A DNA stretch of 64,000 bases from Nitrospirota bacterium (GTDB lineage Bacteria; Nitrospirota; Thermodesulfovibrionia; UBA6902). The stretch covers positions 1 to 64,000 of the forward strand of contig JACRPZ010000068.1 of the NCBI GenBank assembly GCA_016222905.1, given 5' to 3'. Positions 49,039 through 58,030 of the stretch are shown here, piece after piece. Both the position numbers and the translations under genes were made by a program. How positions within the stretch are numbered: position 1 is the first letter of the stretch; each line of letters opens with the position of its first letter. The notes beneath the pieces were generated by a model. It was given only the letters and a program-made list of their open reading frames with translations, did no database searches and was not told the DNA's origin.

Positions 49039-50097
49039 ATGACATTGGAATCAATACTTTCAAGCATCACAAATACTAACGGCAAGTTCGCGGAGCAGGC
49101 ACAAAATCGGCTGGACAGCCTCACAAAACCGCAGGGCAGTCTTGGCAGGCTTGAGGAGTTTGCAAAACAACTCGTCGCCATCACAGAGAACCCGATGCCT
49201 TCACTTAATAAGAAGGCTGTCTTCACATTTGCGGGAGACCATGGCGTTGCTGATGAAGGTGTCTCGGCATTTCCAAAGGCGGTCACTCAGCAGATGGTCT
49301 TTAATTTTATTAACGGCGGCGCCGGGATAAATGTCCTTGCAAGACATGCAGGGGCAGATGTTGTTGTTGTGGATATAGGCGTTGACGGCGATCTTGGAAA
49401 TATCAAAAGCGATGCCTTTGTATCGCGGAAGGTCATCTCAGGAACAATGAATATGAGAAAGGGCCCTGCAATGACAAGGGAAGAAACCCTTAAATGCATA
49501 GCAGTTGGGGTAGAACTTGCTGACGAATATGTAAAAAAGGGATACAAGATCTTTGCAACAGGCGAGATGGGCATTGCCAACACTACGCCCTCAAGCGCCA
49601 TAACAGCGGTCATGACCGGCAAAACCGTTGAAGAGATTACAGGAAAAGGCACAGGGATAAATGATGAGGCGTGGAAGCATAAGGTACAGGTCATTAAGGA
49701 TGCCATTTCATTTAATATGCCTGACCCTGCTGATCCTGTTGATGTGCTTGCAAAGGTCGGCGGCGCTGAGATAGGCGGGATCGCCGGGCTGATCATAGGG
49801 GCTGCGGCAAACAAGGTGCCTATTGTTATTGATGGTTTCATATCAACAGCAGGCGCGCTCATCGCTTACATGATAGAACCAAAGACAAAAGGGTATATGT
49901 TTGCCGCGCATAATTCTCAGGAGGCCGGGCACAAGGCTTTGCTTGAAAAAATAGGATTAAGGCCTATACTTGACCTTGACCTCAGGCTCGGCGAGGGCAC
50001 AGGCGCGGCTCTGGCAATGCTGATGATTGAAGGGGGGCTTAAAATATATAAGGAGATGGCGACATTTGCCGAAGCTTCTGTTTCGGGAAAAGAATAG
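49039..50097 (+). CDS. cobT: Nicotinate-nucleotide--dimethylbenzimidazole phosphoribosyltransferase
   Basis: 352 residues from ATG 49039, which has GGAGG 6 nt before it; a start 8 codons earlier at 49015 is less likely. CobT motifs: [53 protein letters not shown], and the catalytic Glu in [13 protein letters not shown]. It makes alpha-ribazole phosphate, the lower ligand nucleotide of cobalamin. It is followed by cobS after 3 nt. Confidence 0.95.
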   Translation: MTLESILSSITNTNGKFAEQAQNRLDSLTKPQGSLGRLEEFAKQLVAITENPMPSLNKKAVFTFAGDHGVADEGVSAFPKAVTQQMVFNFINGGAGINVLARHAGADVVVVDIGVDGDLGNIKSDAFVSRKVISGTMNMRKGPAMTREETLKCIAVGVELADEYVKKGYKIFATGEMGIANTTPSSAITAVMTGKTVEEITGKGTGINDEAWKHKVQVIKDAISFNMPDPADPVDVLAKVGGAEIGGIAGLIIGAAANKVPIVIDGFISTAGALIAYMIEPKTKGYMFAAHNSQEAGHKALLEKIGLRPILDLDLRLGEGTGAALAMLMIEGGLKIYKEMATFAEASVSGKE

Positions 50098-50100
50098 TAT

Positions 50101-50880
50101 ATGAAGAAGCTGCTCCTTGCGTTTCAGTTCCTGACGATCATCCCCCTGAAGAGGATGGATAATGTGTCTGAAAAAGATGTGGGAGGGGCATCTGCTTTCT
50201 TCCCTCTAGTCGGCACGGTACAGGGGATACTTCTTGTAATAACGTCCGCATTATTCCTGAAGGTTTTTCCTGTTGAGGTCTCAAACGGGATCATTCTTCT
50301 TCTGATGATAATAATCAACGGAGGGCTCCACCTTGACGGGCTTGCTGATACGTTTGACGCTATAGCATCGAGAAAGGGTAAAGAGAAAAAACTTGCGATC
50401 ATGAAAGATAGCGCTGTCGGGCCCTTCGGTGTGATAGCGATAGTATTTGCAATATTACTGAAGTATATTTTTTTGAATGCGATATTCAATATATCTCTTG
50501 ACACTTACTATCTGTCGCTCTTTCTGATGCCTATTTTTTCACGCTGGGCGATGGTTACTGCGATCTTTCATTGCAAGTCAGCGAGGAAGGACGGACTCGG
50601 CAGGATATTTGTTGAGCATACGAAGATGACGGAATTTGCAGCAGCAACTTTGCTGACTTTGGTAATTTCGCTTCTGGCATTATTTATCTCTGATAAAACT
50701 TCTGCTATCATCTCTTTTCTATTGATTTTGGTAATACTGTATATCTTTTGCATTGCGGCAGTCCGGTTTTCAAATAAGAACTTCGGAGGCATGACCGGCG
50801 ACACATTCGGCGCGGTCTCGGAAATCTCGGAGATATTATTTTTAATGGGTGCGATGATATGGTCACAAAAATTTATCTGA
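50101..50880 (+). CDS. cobS: Adenosylcobinamide-GDP ribazoletransferase
   Basis: 259 residues, about 6-7 membrane helices. The signature NGGLHLDGLADTFDAIASRK with the Asp pair, FGVIAIVFAILLKY and the late NKNFGGMTGDTFGAVSEI are diagnostic for CobS/CobV. It joins AdoCbi-GDP and alpha-ribazole (phosphate) in the inner membrane to give cobalamin (phosphate). The last 22 nt overlap cobC. Confidence 0.95.
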   Translation: MKKLLLAFQFLTIIPLKRMDNVSEKDVGGASAFFPLVGTVQGILLVITSALFLKVFPVEVSNGIILLLMIIINGGLHLDGLADTFDAIASRKGKEKKLAIMKDSAVGPFGVIAIVFAILLKYIFLNAIFNISLDTYYLSLFLMPIFSRWAMVTAIFHCKSARKDGLGRIFVEHTKMTEFAAATLLTLVISLLALFISDKTSAIISFLLILVILYIFCIAAVRFSNKNFGGMTGDTFGAVSEISEILFLMGAMIWSQKFI

Positions 50881-51521
50881 TCCGGCATGGAGAGACAGAG
50901 GGCGCGGAGACGAAAAGATACAAGGGGCATATGGATGTGCCTTTGTCTGCGAACGGAATAGAACAGATTAAGAGAGTTGCCGGTTATCTTGCAGAAGCAG
51001 AATCATTAAACGCTCTATACTGCTCAGACCTTTCCCGTGCAATAAAGAGCGCGGAGATCATTGCTGAACCATATGGACTAAAACCAGTAATCTTGCCTGG
51101 ACTGAGAGAACGCAATTTTGGTTTATGGGAAGGGATGTCTTTTGATGAAATAAAAGCGAAATGGCCTGATGCCTTTAATGCATGGGCAAACAATCCCCTT
51201 GAGTTCAGCCCGATGAATGGAGAAAGCACCATTGAGGTGAGAGACAGGGCGATAAAGGCTTTTGAAAAGATACTGAGTCAGCGTATAGAACACATCCCAC
51301 CCACCCAACCCTCCCCCTCGAGAGGGGAGGGCAAGGGAGAGGGTGGAATTTCTACCATTGCCATAGTTTCTCACGGCGGCATAAACAGGGTCATCCTCTG
51401 CCATCTGCTTGGTATTCCGCTTGAGAATATATTCAGGATAGAACAGGACTTTGCGGCACTCAACCTTATTGAATTCCATGACGGCTATCCTGTGACAAGG
51501 TTCATCAATTATACTATCTGA
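50859..51521 (+). CDS. cobC: Alpha-ribazole phosphatase (histidine phosphatase) with palindrome-encoded insert
   Basis: 220 residues. The phosphohistidine motif is IYLIRHGETEG; further catalytic parts are LYCSDLSRAIKSAEII, LRERNFGLWEGMSFDEI and IVSHGGINRVI. It removes phosphate from alpha-ribazole phosphate or cobalamin phosphate. Between AIKAFEKIL and STIAIVSHGG the protein contains an extra segment PPTQPSPSRGEGKGEGG, encoded by a C/G-rich palindrome at 51301-51346. It keeps the frame and lies in a loop before a core strand, so the enzyme may remain active. Confidence 0.9.
   Translation: MVTKIYLIRHGETEGAETKRYKGHMDVPLSANGIEQIKRVAGYLAEAESLNALYCSDLSRAIKSAEIIAEPYGLKPVILPGLRERNFGLWEGMSFDEIKAKWPDAFNAWANNPLEFSPMNGESTIEVRDRAIKAFEKILSQRIEHIPPTQPSPSRGEGKGEGGISTIAIVSHGGINRVILCHLLGIPLENIFRIEQDFAALNLIEFHDGYPVTRFINYTI
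51301..51346. repeat. Palindromic repeat inserted inside cobC
   Basis: CCACCC (51301-51306) pairs with GGGTGG (51341-51346), and inside this CCCTCCCC (51309-51316) pairs with GGGGAGGG (51324-51331) around CTCGAGA. The sequence resembles the C/G-rich arms at 26791-26860 and near 4968. It adds about 17 residues in frame to CobC. Confidence 0.72.
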
Positions 51522-51524
51522 CAT

Positions 51525-51914
51525 ATGAGCGAGACGGAGCTAATCATTATAGCGGCACACGGGAGTCCTTTAAAAGAATCAGGAGGCATTGCGGGTGTAG
51601 CGTCCACTTTGCATGCAATGATACATCCTAAGTGCAATAAAGATTGCGTAAGGGTTGGGTATCTTCAGTTCGGCAAGCCGTCCATAGAAGACGCGATAAG
51701 AAAAGCTATTAAGGACGGGGCCGCTAAGATAATAATCCATCCTTATTTTTTAAGCAGTGGGATACATGTCACAAAGAGCATCCCCGCAATAATAAATGAG
51801 GCGAAGGCCTCATATCCTGATGTGAAGTTTATTTATACAGAGCCGCTCGGCTCTGATGACGCGCTTGCTGAGATAGTTTTTAAAAAAATAAGAGCGGCAA
51901 AGGAAGATGAATAA
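51525..51914 (+). CDS. cbiX: Small-form cobalt/sirohydrochlorin chelatase CbiX
   Basis: 129 residues, the half-size chelatase that dimerises to resemble CbiK/HemH. The first catalytic-type His is in IIAAHGSPL, and the metal-side region is KIIIHPYFLSSGIHVTKSIP. It inserts Co2+ (or Fe2+ or Ni2+ in related proteins) into sirohydrochlorin. It overlaps cbiE by 8 nt. The cysteines in HPKCNKDCVRVG are unusual additions and may aid metal handling. Confidence 0.85.
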   Translation: MSETELIIIAAHGSPLKESGGIAGVASTLHAMIHPKCNKDCVRVGYLQFGKPSIEDAIRKAIKDGAAKIIIHPYFLSSGIHVTKSIPAIINEAKASYPDVKFIYTEPLGSDDALAEIVFKKIRAAKEDE

Positions 51915-52578
51915 ATTCTACCTGATAGGCATAGGCTACAGGCCACTTAATGAAAAGGCCTCCGGCATTATCCGCAGCTCTGACGTGATACTCACAACAG
52001 CGAGGCTCTTTGAGGTCTTCAAGAGATACCGTGAATTTGAGGATGTTAAAAGTAAACTGAAAGTTACAGCCAATATTAATGAGACCATCGCATTTATTCG
52101 CGGCAATTATGATAAAGAGAATATCTCGGTGCTAGCGGACGGCGACCCTATGTTCTTCGGCTTTGGAAAGCTTATATTAAATGAGTTTGACAAAGGTACT
52201 TTTGATATATTTCCTGACCTCTCAAGTCTTCAGGTTGCCTTCTCAAAGATAAAGGAGCCATGGGGTGACTCATTTCTCATAAGCCTGCACGGCGGGCCTG
52301 ACCCCGCCAATAGGAGAAAGCTTGAGCATGAAACAAGCGACATTCCTCATCTGCTGGAGAATTATCATAAGATCGGCATTCTTACTGACAAAGAAAATAA
52401 CCCTGCAAAGATTGCCGGAATTCTCAACCTCTCGCCGCTCACCTCGCCACTTTCAATCATTATATATGTCTGCGAACGCCTCGGATATCCTGATGAGAAG
52501 ATCACAGAGGGAACGCCGGAAGCAATATCAGCAGGCGCGTTCTCTTATCCCAACGTGGTTATTATCCTTAAAAAGTGA
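51907..52578 (+). CDS. cbiE: Cobalt-precorrin-7 C5-methyltransferase CbiE
   Basis: 223 residues. Tetrapyrrole methylase fold: MNKFYLIGIGYRPLNEKA at the start, VLADGDPMFFGFGKLI as the SAM-binding glycine loop, FDIFPDLSSLQVAFSKI and a late SAYPNVV-like end (GAFSYPNVVIIL). It methylates C5 of cobalt-precorrin. The usual partner CbiT (C15 methylation and decarboxylation) is not fused or adjacent, so the rest of ring synthesis must lie elsewhere. Confidence 0.85.
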   Translation: MNKFYLIGIGYRPLNEKASGIIRSSDVILTTARLFEVFKRYREFEDVKSKLKVTANINETIAFIRGNYDKENISVLADGDPMFFGFGKLILNEFDKGTFDIFPDLSSLQVAFSKIKEPWGDSFLISLHGGPDPANRRKLEHETSDIPHLLENYHKIGILTDKENNPAKIAGILNLSPLTSPLSIIIYVCERLGYPDEKITEGTPEAISAGAFSYPNVVIILKK

Positions 52579-52588
52579 GGTTGAAATT

Positions 52589-53371
52589 TTGACTAACGAT
52601 GATTTGAATTCTTTAAAATTATGGTTCTCGGACTATACCAGCTCTTTCTTTGGAGCCGATGAGGGGGATAATCGAAACCTCCGCCTTAAAGTTGAGCACA
52701 CTCAAAACGTATGCGCCAATATAAAAGAGATTGCCGAGTCCCTGCCCCTTACTTCAGAAAAGATAATACTGGCAGAGACAATAGCACTCTTTCATGACAT
52801 CGGCAGATTTTCGCAGTATACAAAATACAAGACTTTTCAGGATGGTAAATCAATTAATCACGGCCTGCTTGGGGCAAAGATATTGCAGGAGGAAAATCTT
52901 TTAAGTGGTCTTGCCGCCGCCGAGAGAAATTTAATTTTCAACTCTGTAAAGTTCCACAATGTTTTCCAGATACCTGATCTTAAGGACGAAGAGCTTCTGC
53001 TCTTCCAGAAGCTGATCCGCGATGCGGACAAGCTTGATATTCTGCGTGTCTTTATTAATTTTTATGAGAGTCCCCCGGAGCAAAGAGCATCTGCAACAGC
53101 CTTCAGATTACCTGATACACCTGAATATTCAAAGGAGATACTTGAGCGTATTTATAAGAAGCAAAAGGTATCTTATGAGTCTCTAAAGACCGTGAATGAT
53201 TTTAGATTGATGAACATCTCATGGGGTTACGCCATGAATTTCAAAGCTTCATACAGGCTGCTGAAGGAGTGGGATTGCTTAAATAGAATTGCAAGGCATC
53301 TGCCTGCAACAGAAGATATAGCCGGAGCGGTTGCATTGGTGCGGAAGTTCGTTGAAGAGCAACTGCCATAG
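52589..53371 (+). CDS. HD-domain phosphohydrolase
   Basis: 260 residues from TTG 52589 with a GAGG 7 nt upstream. The longer open frame from 52322 runs through cbiE in the wrong phase and is rejected. The metal-binding HD motif lies in ETIALFHDIGRFSQYTKY with flanking His (VEHTQNVCANI, SINHGLLGAKIL, VKFHNVF) and Asp (RDADKLDIL). It is a soluble hydrolase of nucleotides or cyclic nucleotides; substrate unknown. It ends the cobalamin operon and lies 10 nt after cbiE, but need not be part of the pathway. Confidence 0.85.
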   Translation: MTNDDLNSLKLWFSDYTSSFFGADEGDNRNLRLKVEHTQNVCANIKEIAESLPLTSEKIILAETIALFHDIGRFSQYTKYKTFQDGKSINHGLLGAKILQEENLLSGLAAAERNLIFNSVKFHNVFQIPDLKDEELLLFQKLIRDADKLDILRVFINFYESPPEQRASATAFRLPDTPEYSKEILERIYKKQKVSYESLKTVNDFRLMNISWGYAMNFKASYRLLKEWDCLNRIARHLPATEDIAGAVALVRKFVEEQLP

Positions 53372-53394
53372 TACTTGTCTGTTCCACCCCTGAA

Positions 53395-53715
53395 CTATAT
53401 TTTGCTGATGCTGAAAAGCGGTTCCTGAATTGATTCACCTTTGCATTCCGGACATCTGCCGGGTTTTTTAAGTCTCTCCCTGTTTGTAAATATATAACCG
53501 CACTTTTTGCATTCAGCGGGAGAGACGTCAAGGCTGACCGTTTTCTTCTTCTGTATATGTTCAAGATGCTCATATACATCTTTCTCGGAAACCCTGACAT
53601 CTGCTGATATCTCTTTGGCGGAAAGCGTCTGCCCTTCAAGCAGAGTTATGATGCTCTGGCGAACGGTCTCGTTCCTTTGAGCCGGGATGAAGGGTACTTT
53701 GGGCTTCTTTCGCAT
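53395..53715 (-). CDS. Small HTH plus zinc-ribbon transcriptional regulator (COG3357-like)
   Basis: 106 residues. The N-terminal winged HTH (TVRQSIITLLEGQTLSAKEI, SEKDVYEHLEHIQ) is followed by a zinc ribbon (AECKKCGYIFTN...RCPECKGESIQ). This fusion is a known class of predicted regulators. It lies convergent with the HD protein gene and divergent from the aldolase gene. Targets are unknown. Confidence 0.85.
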   Translation of the reverse strand: MRKKPKVPFIPAQRNETVRQSIITLLEGQTLSAKEISADVRVSEKDVYEHLEHIQKKKTVSLDVSPAECKKCGYIFTNRERLKKPGRCPECKGESIQEPLFSISKI

Positions 53716-53817
53716 AATAAAAAAACTCCGGGAGGCAGTGCTCCTCTTTACAATTCCAGTCCTCTTTAATTAAACTTATACCTCTTAGTATATCAGTTGT
53801 GATCTCAAGGAGGAAGC

Positions 53818-54756
53818 ATGTACAGGGAACAGATAAAGGTTCTGGATTGCACAATACGCGATGGGGGGCTTATTAATAAGCATCAATTCGACATCCGTTT
53901 TGTGCGCGAGGTATATAAGGCGGTATCAGAGGCGGGCGTGGATTATATGGAGATCGGGTATAAGAATTCCAAAGAGTTCTTTTCTCCCAAAGATTACGGC
54001 GCGTGGAAATTCTGCGATGACGAAGATGTTAAAAAGGCGATTGACGGGATAGAATCCAAGACGAAAATTTCTGTTATGGTTGACGTGGGGCGCGTGAATC
54101 TTGATGACGTAAAACCCGCTGACCAGAGCCCGGTTGATGTTATAAGGACCGCCACCTATGTGAAGGACATAGACAAGGCAATATTCATGTGCAATCATTT
54201 CGCGGACAAGGGCTATGAGACCGCCATAAACATAATGGCAATATCAAAAGACAGGGGTCCCGAGCTGGATGAGGCCCTTCATCAGATAGAGAAGGAGAGC
54301 AAGGCGGATGTTGTCAACATCGTTGACAGTTTCGGCTCGCTCTATCAGGAGAATATAGAGCATCTGGTGAAGAGGTTTAAATCCATTATCAAAACCAAAG
54401 AGATCGGTTTTCACGGCCATAACTCGCTTCAGCTTGCCTTCTCGAATACGATCGAGGCGATAATTCATAATGCAAATTATCTCGATGCCACTGTCTATGG
54501 GATCGGGCGCGGCTCAGGCAACTGTCCCCTCGAACTCCTCATTGGTTTCCTAAAGAATCCGAAGTTTAACTTACGCCCAATACTTGACCTCATATCAAAG
54601 GAGTTTATTCCTTTAAGAGAGAAGATGGAATGGGGATATATCATTCCTTACGCTATAGCCGGTATGCTGAATGAACACCCGAAAGACGCAATTGCGCTCA
54701 GGGATAGCGCAAACAAGGATAACTTCAGGGAGTTTTACGAGAGCCTAGTGGATTAG
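53818..54756 (+). CDS. DRE-TIM metallolyase family aldolase (HMGL/4-hydroxy-2-oxovalerate aldolase-like)
   Basis: 312 residues, TIM barrel. The metal and substrate motif is VLDCTIRDGGLINKHQF; the His pair is in IGFHGHNSLQLAFSNT, and a conserved GIGRGSGNCPLELLIGF follows. It resembles the catalytic half of 4-hydroxy-2-oxovalerate aldolases and related DRE-TIM enzymes that cut or make a C-C bond next to a 2-oxo acid. No aldehyde dehydrogenase partner lies near, so the substrate is not known. A good ribosome site AAGGAGG precedes the ATG. Confidence 0.82.
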   Translation: MYREQIKVLDCTIRDGGLINKHQFDIRFVREVYKAVSEAGVDYMEIGYKNSKEFFSPKDYGAWKFCDDEDVKKAIDGIESKTKISVMVDVGRVNLDDVKPADQSPVDVIRTATYVKDIDKAIFMCNHFADKGYETAINIMAISKDRGPELDEALHQIEKESKADVVNIVDSFGSLYQENIEHLVKRFKSIIKTKEIGFHGHNSLQLAFSNTIEAIIHNANYLDATVYGIGRGSGNCPLELLIGFLKNPKFNLRPILDLISKEFIPLREKMEWGYIIPYAIAGMLNEHPKDAIALRDSANKDNFREFYESLVD

Positions 54757-54900
54757 ATAATTTCTGTTTGAAAACTGTAATCTTTCAATGGAGTCGTCAT
54801 TGACCCGAAAATACCCTATCGGGAATCATCTACTCTTCTGTTAAAGTGTTCATTATTACATTTATTAATGGTAAAAATGACCGGTTAAAATGTAAAACAT

Positions 54901-55199
54901 TTACCCTCGTGCTCTATGGCAACATTCTTTAAGCGTTTCCCAGAAACTCTCCATAGGCGCATTATCATAACAATTCCCTTTTCTGCTCATTGATGCCTGC
55001 ATCCCGAAACCTTCAAGCATATTCCTGTATTCATATGCACAGTAGCTGACCAGATTCTTCGTCATGCGCGTCCCCATTGCATATCCTATAATATAGATCC
55101 TTGTGCCCTGCAAGATACAGCCAGCTCTCATCTGTAGGTATATATGTAATGTCTGTAACCCACACCTGATTGGGCGCGGTTGCCTTGAATTTTTACTCT
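54901..55199 (-). pseudogene. IS3-family transposase (OrfB) remnant
   Basis: On the minus strand from 55199 the frame reads KFKATAPNQVWVTDITYIPT, DESWLYLAGHKDL, then shifts frame near 55099 to IIGYAMGTRMTKNLVS, jumps by deletion to YCAYEYRNMLEGFGMQASMS, and ends SRKGNCYDNAPMESFWETLK. The first catalytic Asp (VTDITY) and the Glu (MESFWE) remain, but the region with the second Asp (usually HSDRGSQY) is missing. It is dead and truncated at both ends. Confidence 0.85.
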
Positions 55200-55204
55200 A
55201 AAAA

Positions 55205-55285
55205 GTGAGAATCGTACTTTATACAAATGTATTTATATCAGGAGTATTCTTTGGTGGTCAGCCATATCAAATCCTTAATGCTTGG
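55205..55285 (+). pseudogene. PIN-domain toxin N-terminal fragment
   Basis: 27 codons read MRIVLYTNVFISGVFFGGQP and YQILNAW, the N-terminus of COG1569-type PIN toxins (consensus LDTNV). The catalytic Asp is replaced by Tyr (TAT for GAT), and the rest of the domain is gone after 55285. It abuts the IS3 remnant, so both are deletion scars next to pyk. Confidence 0.7.
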
Positions 55286-55313
55286 GGAGAACTCCCATCA
55301 CGAACGGCTTTGC

Positions 55314-56795
55314 TTAACTCCTCTTGTTACCTCGTAAACTGCCTTCCCCTATACGATGCAGCTTCATCAAATTCGTCTTCCCGGAACCGAGGAGCGGGGC
55401 GCTCGCGGTTATCACGATCTTATCTCCTTTCTTCACCAGTCCTTCTGCGAGAAGCAAATTTTCGACCTCGGTTATCATCTTGTCTGTGTCTGTGGGAGGA
55501 GGCATCAATTTGGGGCGCACTCCCCAGTAGAGGGACATTTTCTTCAGGACAGATGCTTCCGGTGTAAAGGCGATTATGGGACTTCCGGGCCTGAATTTCG
55601 AAACGAGCCTTGCGGTAAATCCCGAGCTCGTGCAGGCAATAACATACCGTGCTTTTATATCTTCTGCCGCCCCGCAGGCAGCATCGGCCACCGCCTCAGA
55701 AAAGAGGGCATTCGGCGCCGCACCCTTTACCGCGGCCGTAGAACTATGGGAGTACATTAATCTGAATGAAGAAGTCTGGGCAGGTGAATTTCTTTCCGTG
55801 TAATCGATGATCTTATTCATCATCTTCAGGGACTCAACAGGATATTTTCCCGAAGCAGTTTCAGCCGAGAGCATCAATGCATCGGTGCCGTCGATAACGG
55901 CATTTGCCACATCAGCTGCCTCTGCCCTTGTCGGGCGGTTATGTCCAGTCATAGATTCAAGCATTTGAGTTGCTGTGATCACAAGCTTTCCCTTATTGTT
56001 TGCAAGCGCGATCAGCCTCTTCTGTATCACCGGGATCTCCTCCGGAGGCAGTTCTACGCCAAGGTCGCCCCTTGCGATCATGATGCCGTCAGCCTTATCG
56101 AGTATCTCTTCTATATTGTCCAATGCCTCGGGCTTTTCAATTTTTGCGATAATAGGCACACGTTTTTTCCTTTTTTTAAACCGCTCCTCCAACCGCTCAA
56201 TGTCATATGCGGACCGTACAAAAGAAAGAGCGATATAATCAACATCCATCATAAGGCCGAAGTCCACGTCAGCCGCATCCTTTTCGGTAAAAGAATGCGC
56301 CTTTATCTTGAACGGCAGATTAACACCCTTCCTGTCGGTCAGAATTCCGCCCTCCACAACGGTAGTCTTCAGCGAATGCCTGTCCTTCGACTCCACTTCG
56401 AGCTGGATGAGGCCGTCATCAAGAGAGATCCTGTCACCCTTTCTGGCGTCTTTTGCGATGCCCGCATAGGTGACATAAATTTTTGTCTCGTCGCCTGTCC
56501 CGTCACCCGGCGCTACGATGACCTTGCTTCCTTTCTCAAGTAAAATAGAGCCGCCCTTCACCCGTCCTACCCTTATTTTTATACCTTGCAGGTCTTGCAA
56601 TATTGCAACCGGTCTTTTGTATCTTTGTGAGCCCTCCCGTACCAGCTCGATTGCTTTTCTGTGGCTCTCGTGATCGCCGTGAGAGAAATTCAGCCGCGCC
56701 ACATTCATTCCATTCCTGATGAGGGAAAAGAGAACAGAAGGAACGACAGACGCAGGCCCGAGCGTGCAGATTATTTTTGCATTTCTTTTGGTCAT
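55314..56795 (-). CDS. pyk: Pyruvate kinase
   Basis: 493 residues from ATG 56795 (AGGTGA 7 nt upstream; the ATG 7 codons earlier lacks a site). Conserved motifs are KIICTLGPAS, MNVARLNFSHGDHE, the catalytic Lys in IIAKIEKPEALDNIEEI, MIARGDLGVELP and TATQMLESM, then the C-terminal regulatory domain. It makes pyruvate and ATP from phosphoenolpyruvate. The C-terminus ends with HRIGEGSLRGNK, close to IS3 and PIN debris but apparently intact. Confidence 0.95.
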   Translation of the reverse strand: MTKRNAKIICTLGPASVVPSVLFSLIRNGMNVARLNFSHGDHESHRKAIELVREGSQRYKRPVAILQDLQGIKIRVGRVKGGSILLEKGSKVIVAPGDGTGDETKIYVTYAGIAKDARKGDRISLDDGLIQLEVESKDRHSLKTTVVEGGILTDRKGVNLPFKIKAHSFTEKDAADVDFGLMMDVDYIALSFVRSAYDIERLEERFKKRKKRVPIIAKIEKPEALDNIEEILDKADGIMIARGDLGVELPPEEIPVIQKRLIALANNKGKLVITATQMLESMTGHNRPTRAEAADVANAVIDGTDALMLSAETASGKYPVESLKMMNKIIDYTERNSPAQTSSFRLMYSHSSTAAVKGAAPNALFSEAVADAACGAAEDIKARYVIACTSSGFTARLVSKFRPGSPIIAFTPEASVLKKMSLYWGVRPKLMPPPTDTDKMITEVENLLLAEGLVKKGDKIVITASAPLLGSGKTNLMKLHRIGEGSLRGNKRS

Positions 56796-56944
56796 GGTAA
56801 TTTCACCTGATATCATTATAGCAGGCTTCGGCGCTGGAGGATAGGAAAATTGTGATATAATTTAACTGATTTGAAGCGGAAATACGCGCTTTTCTCCTTC
56901 CAAAAAATATAGATATAACTTCTAATTACGGCGTAGAAGGGTGA

Positions 56945-58030
56945 ATGAAGAAAGAAAAAAATACGAACATACTGGCTGTTAAAAAGTCGCGGCAATGGTT
57001 CTGGTTGCCGACAGTTGTTTTTTTAGTCGGTATATTCTCAATTATACTGCTTCTATGGGTCAACCATCTCACCAAGCGAGATCATGTGGATTCTCTGATG
57101 ATTGATGCGATTATGGACATTGAGGTCAATGTTGCATCTGTCCATTTACTATTAGAGGAGGCTATAGACGGCAATGCCGGGGCGGATGTCAGGGAAGTCA
57201 TGGGGAAAATGGATGAGGCAATACAATACGCTGATGCGATTCTCAACAGCGGAGAAACCGAACATGGCCGGATTACAGAGCCGCTGAAGGATCCGGACTT
57301 GCGCGCCCATGCTGAAGGAATCAGGCAGGATCTGATGAAGTTTAAAACGATCGTGCTGAAGCGTTTACAAAACCTTGAGAAGTCCGAAATTGGTTTGGTT
57401 GCCGATCATAAGATAAAGGCGATTGTACTGGAACTTAACAGAAAGGTTGAGGAATTAGATGATCTTATTGGAAAAGATAAAGTGAAAGAATGGGAGAAAA
57501 ACAGGCAATTCTTTGCATGGATTATATTTGTCTGGATTTTTATCATTATTGCGACAATAGCGAGCTTTTGGGTTTACGAAAAGCGCCGGGAGAAGACAGC
57601 GGCGGAGCTGCGCGAGAGCGAAGCCCGCCTGGCCGAGGCGCTTAAAATTGCCAGGATGGACGCATGGGATTATGATGTCATCCGCGATCAGTTTACATTC
57701 AACGATCAGTTCTATACTCTCTTTCGCACTACAGCGGAGCGGGAAGGCGGGTACATCATGCCCTCCGCGCGCTATGCCGGGCAGTTCCTATATCCTGAGG
57801 ACCAGTCCGTGGTCGGCGCGGAAATTCAGAAAAACATGGAAACGACAGACCCGGACTACATGGGCCAGTTGGACCATCGCATACTCCGCAGAGATGGCTC
57901 TGCGGGCTACATCAGCGTCAATATCCGCATTGAGAAGGATGCCAATGGCCGAACTGTGAAGACGCACGGAGTGAATCAAGACATCACCGAGCGCAAGCAT
58001 GCAGAGGAATCTTTAGAAACTCATGCGTAA
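56945..58030 (+). CDS. Membrane sensor with PAS domain, N-terminal part of a diguanylate cyclase
   Basis: 361 residues. Two helices (about 19-40 and 190-212) enclose a periplasmic helical region with VNVASVHLLLEEAIDGNAGA, then a PAS/PAC domain (about 225-350, ARMDAWDYDVIRDQFTFNDQ, HGVNQDITERKHAEES). The frame stops with TAA at 58028-58030 overlapping the next gene, ATGCGTAA. The next gene carries the PAS-GGDEF part. Either this is one protein split by a 1-nt insertion near 58022, or two coupled genes. In family members the PAC end usually continues into the next PAS within the same chain. Confidence 0.85.
   Translation: MKKEKNTNILAVKKSRQWFWLPTVVFLVGIFSIILLLWVNHLTKRDHVDSLMIDAIMDIEVNVASVHLLLEEAIDGNAGADVREVMGKMDEAIQYADAILNSGETEHGRITEPLKDPDLRAHAEGIRQDLMKFKTIVLKRLQNLEKSEIGLVADHKIKAIVLELNRKVEELDDLIGKDKVKEWEKNRQFFAWIIFVWIFIIIATIASFWVYEKRREKTAAELRESEARLAEALKIARMDAWDYDVIRDQFTFNDQFYTLFRTTAEREGGYIMPSARYAGQFLYPEDQSVVGAEIQKNMETTDPDYMGQLDHRILRRDGSAGYISVNIRIEKDANGRTVKTHGVNQDITERKHAEESLETHA

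Noticed and set aside
52322-52588. Long N-terminal extension of the HD protein
   Set aside because: It runs through cbiE in another frame and has no homology-like features; TTG 52589 with GAGG is a better start.
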